Source: Alkalimonas sp. (lineage in GTDB: Bacteria > Pseudomonadota > Gammaproteobacteria > Enterobacterales > Alteromonadaceae). Taken from it: 64,000 nt of DNA. Shown here piece after piece: positions 29,320 to 36,878 of this stretch. Made by a program: the position numbers and the translations under genes. The notes under the pieces are model-generated. The model had not been told where the DNA came from. It did not search any database and saw nothing but the letters and a program-made list of their open reading frames with translations. The DNA lies in assembly GCF_020831925.1 (NCBI RefSeq), contig NZ_JAFIFQ010000011.1, forward strand, positions 1-64,000. The letters run 5' to 3'. Within the stretch, counting starts at the first letter, position 1. Each line of letters starts with the position of its first letter.

Positions 29320-32300
29320 ATGTCTCAATTACTTCGTATTGTGCTGATCCACACCCACCTGCCTGGTGTGGTGGAATTGCAGCTGGACCAGCACACCAAT
29401 ATTTGTGGCACCAATGCTTCGGGCAAAACCACCCTGCAGCGGCTGGTGCCGGTGTTTTACGGCGAGCAGCCGAACCGGGTGGTGCCCAAAACACGCAAAA
29501 AGTTTGATGAATTTTACCTGCCCTACTCCAACAGCTATCTGGTGTACGAGTACCGGCGTGAAAATGATGAGATCTGCCAGGTGGTGCTGACCAAGAAAAG
29601 CGATGGCGGTGTCGAGTACCGTTTTGTCGGCGCGCCTTACCAGAGCGATTTCTACCTGCAGCAAAGTGACGAAGGGGTCAAGGCGCTGAGCTACAGCGAC
29701 TGGGCCAGCGCCATGCGGGCCCGGCCCGATGTGCAGGTGTCGGCCAAAATCAGTGCCACTAGCGAGTACCGCAGTATTATTCAGAACGATGCTGCTGCGC
29801 TGCGCGGCAACAATGCCGACAGCGTCAAGTTGCGCCGGCTGGCAGCCAGTTTCAGCCTGGTGGCCAGTGGCCATAAGCTGCGCCATATTGAAAAGCTGGT
29901 CAGCGCCGTTCATGCCAAAGAAGGCAAAATGGACACCTTAAAAGCCATGCTGGCGGCCATTTTTGAAGAAGATGGTGTGACCCTGCCGACCACCAAGGTA
30001 AAAAACACCAAGGCGCGGGACTGGATCCAGCAAATGCGCCAATCGATGCGGCTGGACCGGCTGCAGCAGGATTTCGAGCGGCTGCAGCAACTAGCACTGC
30101 AACTGGATGGTGCCGAAGCCCAGCTGGCGGCTTTGCTGCCCCTGCTCGAACAGGATGAGCAGCAATTAAAGCAACAGCGCGCCGATGCCGAGCAGCAGGT
30201 GCAGAGCCTGCGCCAGCAACTGCAAAGTGCCAAAGAGCTGTATCAGCAGCAACAGCTGGAACACAACAGCCAGCTGGCCAAAGTCGAAGCCGATCTGCAT
30301 GAAACCTCGGCCCGGCTGGATCGCCTGCAGCAGCAGTTTGATGACTTTGACAGCAAAGACATGCCGAAGCTGCAGCGCGATACCGATGCGCTGCCGCTGT
30401 GGCGTGAAACCCTGCAAGAGCTGGCCGAACAGTACCAGTTGATGGTGGAGCAGCACGGCGATATGGAGCGTCAGCTGGAGCAGCGTAAAGCCAAACTGGC
30501 CGAATCCTTTAACCGCTTAAGCGAGCAGCACAGAGCCAAAGCCAAGCAGCTGCAGCAGCAAAAAGATCAGACCCGCGAGCAGCAGGACAACAAACTGGCC
30601 ACACTGGAACAGGCCTTTCAAAGCCGCTTGCACGAGCAACAACAAACCTTCGCCACTCAGCTAAGCGACTGCCACAGTGCCATCGCCGTGCTGCAAAGCC
30701 AGCTCAGCGCCTCGCCGCTGACCGAAGCCGAGCACGACGAGCTGCGCGCCGCCGAACTGCGGCTGGAACAAGCTCAGCAGCAGGCCCAGCAGCAGGCCCG
30801 CCAGCTGCAGCAGTTGCAAAAGCAGCATCAGCAAGCGCAGCAACAACGTGAGCAGGCCGATCAGCAGCTCGAGTCCAGCCGTAAAGCCCAGCACAGCGCC
30901 GAGCAGCAGCTGCACAGCCTTGAGCGCCAGTTAAGCCCAGAGCAAGGCAGTTTGCGCCATTTCCTGCGGCTTCATTACAACGGCTGGGAGCAAAAGCTGG
31001 GCAAGGTGCTGGACGAGCGGCTGCTGGAGCGGCACGATCTTCAGCCGCATCTGCTGGATCTGACCGACAGCCTCTATGGCCTGCAGCTGGATTTAGCAGC
31101 CATCGACACGCCGGATTACGCCCAGGACGAAGCCGCCATTCGTCACCGCCTGCACAGTGCCGGGCAACAGCTGGAGCAAGCCAACACCAACAAAGCCGCC
31201 GCCGAGAAGGCATTAAAAGACAAGTACGAGCAGGCCGAACTGGCCCGGGCCCAGCTGGAGCAGGCCGAATGGCAACTGACCCAGTACGAGCAAAACATCG
31301 ACTACGCCCGCGATGCCCGCAACCGCTTAGACGCTCAGCAGCGCGAGCTGGTGAAACAACGTCAGGCCTCTGTGCGCTCGGAGCTTGGCGCCCGTCAGCA
31401 GCAACTGGAAAAACTGCAGCATCAGCAGCAACAGGACTTGAATGGCCTGAAAGACGACCATAACAGCCAGAAAATGGAACTGAAAGCCGACTGGCAGGCC
31501 GAGCTGCAAGTGTTCGACGAGCAAATGGATGAGCTGGAGCGCCAGCTGGAGCGTAAGCGCGAAGACAACAAAAGCCAGCTGCGCGAGCTGCAGCTGGCCT
31601 TTGCCGAAGAACTGTCGGCCAAAGGCATCGATCCACGCCGTCTGGCGGAGCTGCGGCAAAAGCAGGACCAGCTCAAAGCCGATATTCAGGCCGTCACCGG
31701 GCGTCAGAATGAACTAAGCGCCTGGCAAAGCTTTATGCAACTGGACTGGCAGCAACTGCGCCCGCAACTGCTGGAGCAGGAAACCACGCTGAAACAGCAA
31801 CAGCGCAGCAGCCGTCAGGCGCTGGAGCAATTAAAAGCCGATTACAGCCAGCAGCAAAAGCAGCTGGATGCACAAAAGCAGCAGCATCAGGAGCAGATGC
31901 AACACGCCGAGCAGCGGCTGGCGCAATTAAAGCCGTGTTTAAGCAAGCTGGCCGAGCTGCACCTGAGCACCGTGAAGCCAGCCAGTCTGGCGGCCTGCGC
32001 CGATGTGATCGAGCGACTGTCCCGCACCAACGAAGCCCTGGAGCAGCGCAGCAAGCTCGATAGCGCACTGAAGCAGGCGATGGAGCAGTTTGAAAGCATG
32101 CTGAGTAAAGATGCCGGTCCTGAGTTTCTCGATCGGCTGGAGCATGAAAAACGCAAACTGCCCGACTACGCCGGCAAGCGCGAGCAGTTGCCCATCCTGT
32201 CCGATTTGCTGCGCATTTTAAAAGATGCCCAGCAACAGCTGCTGGAAATGGGCGAGAACATTGGCGGCGATCTGAAAAAGTTTTTCACCGTCTTTAGCGA

Positions 32301-32985
32301 CATCAACCGCCGTATTGCCCTGCAAAGCCGCCGCTTAAGCGAAGCCGTAGCCGACGATTTGGTGCTGGAAGGCATCAGCCGCTCGGAAGTACGCATTCTA
32401 TCCACCATCGACGAGCTGGGTTTCTGGCAGCCGCTGAAGCACTTCGCCAAGCTGTACGATGACTGGGGAGCTTCCGGCAAAGCCCTGCCCTCAGAGCAGT
32501 ACTTAAACGCCCTGGCCGATGTGGTCGAGCTGCTGCGCGCCGACGAGCAATACAGCATCGAATCGCTGCTGCGGCTGGAGCTGCATTTAAGCGAAGGCGG
32601 CTCCGAGCTGGTGATTAAAAACGACCGCCAGCTGCTGGAGTCGTCCAGCCATGGCATGGCGTACCTTATTCTGTGCAAATACCTACTGGCCTTTACCCGC
32701 TTGCTACGCGGCGATGCCAAGGTCAGCATTCATTGGCCGATTGATGAAATCGGCACCCTGGCGTACCACAACGTGGAAAAACTGTTCCAGGCTTGCAGCA
32801 GCAACAACATCGTGATTGTTGGCGCCTTCCCGAACCCGGAATCCGATGTGCTGATGCTGTTCCAGCACCGCTATCTGATTGAGCCAAGCCAGCAGGATCC
32901 GAGCAAACGTCAGCTTAAACGCATTCAACCCAAAGTCAGCCGCCTTGCTGAGCGACTGGCGCAGAAACAGCAGGAGGCCAGCTGA
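29320..32985 (+). CDS. SMC/MukB-like ATPase with long coiled coil (DUF3584-like; MksB/JetC analogue)
   Basis: Walker A CGTNASGKTTLQR; very long Gln/Glu-rich coiled coil; C-terminal SSSHGMAYLILCKYLLAF signature-like and IHWPIDEIGTL Walker B-like motifs. Confidence 0.85.
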   Translation: MSQLLRIVLIHTHLPGVVELQLDQHTNICGTNASGKTTLQRLVPVFYGEQPNRVVPKTRKKFDEFYLPYSNSYLVYEYRRENDEICQVVLTKKSDGGVEYRFVGAPYQSDFYLQQSDEGVKALSYSDWASAMRARPDVQVSAKISATSEYRSIIQNDAAALRGNNADSVKLRRLAASFSLVASGHKLRHIEKLVSAVHAKEGKMDTLKAMLAAIFEEDGVTLPTTKVKNTKARDWIQQMRQSMRLDRLQQDFERLQQLALQLDGAEAQLAALLPLLEQDEQQLKQQRADAEQQVQSLRQQLQSAKELYQQQQLEHNSQLAKVEADLHETSARLDRLQQQFDDFDSKDMPKLQRDTDALPLWRETLQELAEQYQLMVEQHGDMERQLEQRKAKLAESFNRLSEQHRAKAKQLQQQKDQTREQQDNKLATLEQAFQSRLHEQQQTFATQLSDCHSAIAVLQSQLSASPLTEAEHDELRAAELRLEQAQQQAQQQARQLQQLQKQHQQAQQQREQADQQLESSRKAQHSAEQQLHSLERQLSPEQGSLRHFLRLHYNGWEQKLGKVLDERLLERHDLQPHLLDLTDSLYGLQLDLAAIDTPDYAQDEAAIRHRLHSAGQQLEQANTNKAAAEKALKDKYEQAELARAQLEQAEWQLTQYEQNIDYARDARNRLDAQQRELVKQRQASVRSELGARQQQLEKLQHQQQQDLNGLKDDHNSQKMELKADWQAELQVFDEQMDELERQLERKREDNKSQLRELQLAFAEELSAKGIDPRRLAELRQKQDQLKADIQAVTGRQNELSAWQSFMQLDWQQLRPQLLEQETTLKQQQRSSRQALEQLKADYSQQQKQLDAQKQQHQEQMQHAEQRLAQLKPCLSKLAELHLSTVKPASLAACADVIERLSRTNEALEQRSKLDSALKQAMEQFESMLSKDAGPEFLDRLEHEKRKLPDYAGKREQLPILSDLLRILKDAQQQLLEMGENIGGDLKKFFTVFSDINRRIALQSRRLSEAVADDLVLEGISRSEVRILSTIDELGFWQPLKHFAKLYDDWGASGKALPSEQYLNALADVVELLRADEQYSIESLLRLELHLSEGGSELVIKNDRQLLESSSHGMAYLILCKYLLAFTRLLRGDAKVSIHWPIDEIGTLAYHNVEKLFQACSSNNIVIVGAFPNPESDVLMLFQHRYLIEPSQQDPSKRQLKRIQPKVSRLAERLAQKQQEAS

Positions 32986-33605
32986 TGCTGCAACACGGCC
33001 CTTTACTGGAACGGCTGCTGGCCGGTGACTTTATCTGTCAAATCAGCGACGAAGATGCCTTTCGCCACCTCGGCAATGAGCAAACCCAGCAGGACATCAA
33101 CCACTACCTGCGGCCACTGAACCGCCGGTTGGTTAGCAACGACGATGGCTCGGTGTTTTACCTGGGTTACCATGAGCTGACCAAAGAAGCCCGCGAGCAT
33201 TTAAGCAGCCAGTTTGCGCTCACCGTGCAATCCTTGCTGCCGCTGTTGGAGTGGCTGCAACTGGTGCAGGAAACCCTGGGCCGCGACAGCGCCCTGACCG
33301 CCGGTGATACCATCAAGCTGCAGGAGTTTGTGCTGCGCACCGAAGACAACCAAAGCCTGCGCCAGCGTCTGAACGCCCTTGCCAGCGACCGCTTTTTTAA
33401 CAGCCAGAGCGAGCAGCTGGACAGCCAGGTCAAACTGATTTTCCGCCGCTTAAAAGAGCACGGCTATCTGTTGCAACCGCACAGCGAACGCCAGTACTAC
33501 ATTGTCACCGGCAAAATTGACCATCTGCTGGATGTGATCCGCTTTATCCGCGATGAAGAGCAGCTGCCGGTGGACGATACCCCCAGCCAGGAGGCGCTGC
33601 TCTGA
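32985..33605 (+). CDS. MksE/MukE-like subunit (JetB analogue)
   Basis: Position in operon, 206 aa, winged-helix-like C-term (RRLKEHGYLLQPHSERQYYIVTGKIDHLLDVIRFI); 1-nt TGATG overlap. Confidence 0.65.
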   Translation: MLQHGPLLERLLAGDFICQISDEDAFRHLGNEQTQQDINHYLRPLNRRLVSNDDGSVFYLGYHELTKEAREHLSSQFALTVQSLLPLLEWLQLVQETLGRDSALTAGDTIKLQEFVLRTEDNQSLRQRLNALASDRFFNSQSEQLDSQVKLIFRRLKEHGYLLQPHSERQYYIVTGKIDHLLDVIRFIRDEEQLPVDDTPSQEALL

Positions 33606-34846
33606 TGGCCCCGCTCGACTCACAGCTGACGTCCAATTTATTCAGCATCGGTGCCGAGCGTCTGGCCTTGCTTGGCAAGCACCACAAAGCCCTGATGCAG
33701 GGCTATCTGGATGGTCAGGTCGATGAAACGGCCTTTAGCGAAGGGGCGCTGAAAAAACTGATCGCCGCCCGGATTTTATGGCGACCAGACGAGCAACAGC
33801 CTTTGGCACTGCGGCCTTTGGTCAGTGAACTGATTGCCAGTATGGTGGCCGATGAAAACCGCCGCCAAATCAACGCCGATGTCGCCGAAAAGCTGGAACA
33901 AATCCGCAACCGGGTGCAGGCCTACCGCGATGCGCAGTACAAAGGCGATTACAGCGTGGCCGAGCTGCAGCTGCAGCGCCTGACCGAGCATGTGCACGAC
34001 TTAAGCGGCCAGTTTGAAGAGGCCATTGACAGCCTCTGGCACCGGCTGAACAGCGACTTTGGTTTTGTCAGTAGCCTGGATGATAAAATCCGCGAAAACG
34101 AACGGGCACAAAAGCAACTACGCCGTTTGCTGGATGGCCTGGATTTGCTCGATTTCAACGAACTGATTGAGCTGTCCGAAGGCAATAACCACCTGCGTAA
34201 ACTGCTGGTTAGTCAGCTGCAAAACCAGCTGAGCTCGCACCACAGCAGCTTGCTGGAAGTGCAAAAACGGCTGGTGCAGCTGCTGGCCAAGTTCCGTCAG
34301 CAGCAGGCCCGCTCGATGCTGATTGCCAATATGGCGGCCTTTTTGCGCCAGCATCCAAAATACCAGCCGGCCGATTACCCCAACCGCTCCGAGCTACCGT
34401 CGTTGTTCAATCAGGCGGCGGCCATCCGGCCACAAGCCGCCATCGCCCTGGATAAAGCCAGCGAGCGGGCGGTACTGGCCGAACTGGTGCGTGCCCTGCC
34501 ACGGCCAGGCAGCATCGAACTGCCCGAGCAGCACAGCGCCAGCTTTGCTGAGCTACTGGCCGATGAAGAAATCACCGCCCGCCAGCAGGCGCTGAAAACC
34601 GATGTGGAAAACTTCTACCTGAGGGTGATCGATCAGGGCGGCAAACTGAGTGCGCTGGATTATTTGGCCCAACAGCAACTGAGTTGGGACAGCGAGATCT
34701 GGCTGTATCAGATCCTGGCTGAATACCAGGCGCTGCCGTTGGAGGAAAAGCAGATGTTTGCCATTCGCCGCGAAGAAGCCCCGGCCAGCTCGGTTAACCA
34801 GCTGCTGCTGATCCGCGATATTCAGCTGACCCTGCGGGCGGCATAA
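33605..34846 (+). CDS. MukF/MksF kleisin-like subunit (JetA analogue)
   Basis: Helical middle region with N- and C-terminal wHTH-like segments; operon position; TGATG overlap. Confidence 0.6.
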   Translation: MAPLDSQLTSNLFSIGAERLALLGKHHKALMQGYLDGQVDETAFSEGALKKLIAARILWRPDEQQPLALRPLVSELIASMVADENRRQINADVAEKLEQIRNRVQAYRDAQYKGDYSVAELQLQRLTEHVHDLSGQFEEAIDSLWHRLNSDFGFVSSLDDKIRENERAQKQLRRLLDGLDLLDFNELIELSEGNNHLRKLLVSQLQNQLSSHHSSLLEVQKRLVQLLAKFRQQQARSMLIANMAAFLRQHPKYQPADYPNRSELPSLFNQAAAIRPQAAIALDKASERAVLAELVRALPRPGSIELPEQHSASFAELLADEEITARQQALKTDVENFYLRVIDQGGKLSALDYLAQQQLSWDSEIWLYQILAEYQALPLEEKQMFAIRREEAPASSVNQLLLIRDIQLTLRAA

Positions 34847-35712
34847 TGCTGCCGGTATTAAGCCCGGCAGCCTGCCGCTTTTTGCGTCAACTATCGCCTA
34901 AGGTGCTTGCCGCAGGCCGGCTGAAAAAATCAACCCGGCAAAAGTCTGTGCAGGAAGTCCTTTGCTGGTGTCTGGCGCATCAGCTGGAGCAGGTGCCCGG
35001 CAACTGTCTGCAGCGGCCGGATTTTTACTTCGAGCCAGCCCTGCTACAGCAAATTGCTGCGGTGCAACAGGCATTGGGGCACCCCGATTATCGGCTGGAT
35101 TTCTCGAACCAGAGCCGGCCGGATGCGGCCTTGCAAAGCCAGATTGAGCAAAAAAGTATTGGCATCAAACCACGGCAAGCAAGGATCTTACTGCGACTGC
35201 CTCAGCCCCAAAGGCTGGCTGGTATTGCCGTACAAGAACTTGATCTGGACTGGCAGCAGCTGTCGTTGCCCGACTATGAAGCCCTGCTGGTGGTGGAAAA
35301 CCTGGATTGCTTTTATCAGCTGGAGCGCTTTGCGATCGAGCTGCCTTACCAGCACATCCTGATCGTCTATCGCGGTGACCGCCACTACAGCAGCGGCTGC
35401 AAAGCACTTAAAGCCGCCTGGTTAAGTTTGCAAAAACCAACCATCTATTTTGGCGACTTTGATGGCAAAGGTGTCAGCATCGCCTTGCACGAAGGCTATC
35501 AGGCCATGCTGTTGCCAGCTTTTGCCGAGCTGCAACAACAGGTCAGTGCAGCCATGCTGCCCGATAAACAGCTAAAATTCCTGCCCGCGACCGAACAACA
35601 CCCGACCAGCCCAGCTTTTCAACCTTACCAACAATTGCTTTGCCAGCAACTCAAGGGACTGCGGCAGCAACAGATGCAGGGGATGGCGCTAGCGCCTGTC
35701 TTGTTGAGCTAA
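34846..35712 (+). CDS. Toprim-domain protein (MksG/JetD-like)
   Basis: LLVVENLDCFYQL...HILIVYRGDRHYSSG...IYFGDFDGKGVSIALHEG: conserved E and DxD of a Toprim fold; TAATG overlap. Confidence 0.75.
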   Translation: MLPVLSPAACRFLRQLSPKVLAAGRLKKSTRQKSVQEVLCWCLAHQLEQVPGNCLQRPDFYFEPALLQQIAAVQQALGHPDYRLDFSNQSRPDAALQSQIEQKSIGIKPRQARILLRLPQPQRLAGIAVQELDLDWQQLSLPDYEALLVVENLDCFYQLERFAIELPYQHILIVYRGDRHYSSGCKALKAAWLSLQKPTIYFGDFDGKGVSIALHEGYQAMLLPAFAELQQQVSAAMLPDKQLKFLPATEQHPTSPAFQPYQQLLCQQLKGLRQQQMQGMALAPVLLS

Positions 35713-35753
35713 ACTTCCTTCAATCAGCTGCATGCTTGCCAGCAAGCGGCATC

Positions 35754-35791
35754 TTGACAACCAGTTCGTTTCTACCTAGTATAATTGTCAA
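35754..35791 (+). promoter_or_regulatory. Candidate promoter/inverted repeat antisense to the abi 3' end
   Basis: TTGACA-N20-TATAAT; TTGACAA/TTGTCAA inverted repeat. Confidence 0.3.
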
Positions 35792-35829
35792 TATGCCCGG
35801 CGCCTCTGCATCACTGCACGCGTCGGTTC

Positions 35830-36792
35830 TCATTTCTGACACAGCGAAAGCCATAGCTCCCTCCAGTGAGAGTTCAGGCCTAAATCATCCAACACCAAAG
35901 CCCCATTGTTCGTTTCGGGGAAGTCCTCTAAAAGCTCCATTAGCCGTTTCCCCCAACTGGAGTTCGGACATATGACTGCCATCATTTTTTGCATGATACA
36001 AAAGTACATGAATGGCTTGGCATTATCTAAACCAAGCCATTCCTGAGGCAATGGAGAACGCTCCAGCACATTGATATTCCATAGTCGACTGTGATGGGCT
36101 GCTACATTTCGAATGAAGTTAAGACTGCGCAACCACCTCGCCAAAACATCTCCACTGGCTAAGCCATACTTATTGGCGATTTGATTTTTATCGTGGTACT
36201 TCATGCCGGCAAACAACCGGGATAGTAAGCCAAAATCCCAAACTTCGATAGCAACCCAAATCGGTAAATGCCCTTGATACTTTGCACTATGATGCTCGAT
36301 AAAAGGCTCCTTCCTGGCACGCCAAACCATGGTTTCGAATTTTTCAAGCCACAGTTGGTGATCTGTCTTTCCTTGATGGGGCCCTCTACGATTGGCTCTT
36401 TTGGCGAAGTTTCCATGCAGACACTCAGGATTTTGGTGCGCACAAGGGTCCTTTGCACCCAACAAATAGGCCACATCTACACGGATCGCCATTTCAATCC
36501 GCTCCAACGCATCAAGCGCTAATAGCCTTAGCCTCTTATCAAACACATAAAGTTGAACCACATCTTCAAAGTGACTGTCTGGCACAAAGTTATCGGAACG
36601 AACTGGACGGCGTTGCGTTGCAGTATGAGCATGGTCGATGGCACGAAGTGGATACCAGTAACCGCTGAGTCGGTAATAGCCAATTCTGGAAAGATAGTTT
36701 AATGCAGCAGCCTCGTGGTCTACTTTCAGACCGCGTTGCTGCAGAATGTTCAGTTGCTCTTCCATTGAGCGCCAAGGTTTTAATTCAGGCAT
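35830..36792 (-). CDS. Abi family protein (Abi_2; AbiD/AbiF-like abortive infection)
   Basis: YLSRIGYYRLSGYWYPLR...LYVFDKRLRLLALDALERIEMAIRVDVAYLLG...LNFIRNVAAHHSRLWN (HEPN-like Rx4-6H). Confidence 0.9.
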   Translation of the reverse strand: MPELKPWRSMEEQLNILQQRGLKVDHEAAALNYLSRIGYYRLSGYWYPLRAIDHAHTATQRRPVRSDNFVPDSHFEDVVQLYVFDKRLRLLALDALERIEMAIRVDVAYLLGAKDPCAHQNPECLHGNFAKRANRRGPHQGKTDHQLWLEKFETMVWRARKEPFIEHHSAKYQGHLPIWVAIEVWDFGLLSRLFAGMKYHDKNQIANKYGLASGDVLARWLRSLNFIRNVAAHHSRLWNINVLERSPLPQEWLGLDNAKPFMYFCIMQKMMAVICPNSSWGKRLMELLEDFPETNNGALVLDDLGLNSHWRELWLSLCQK

Positions 36793-36878
36793 TAATTAGA
36801 TTCCAGCTCATGAAATCATGATGAAAAAAACCGCAAACAACCACTGAAAATTAACTATCAACACTTCGAGCCCACACC

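Noticed and set aside
30704-31636. 310-aa minus-strand ORF inside the SMC-like gene (plus other antisense ORFs at 29329-29913, 31327-31659, 32166-32729)
   Set aside because: Low-complexity shadow ORFs antisense to a CAG/CTG-rich coiled-coil gene; no recognisable domain or RBS
30000-32100. CAG/CTG-rich repetitive tract resembling a repeat array
   Set aside because: Explained by Gln/Leu/Glu-rich coiled-coil coding; no fixed-length direct repeats or spacers, so not a CRISPR or VNTR
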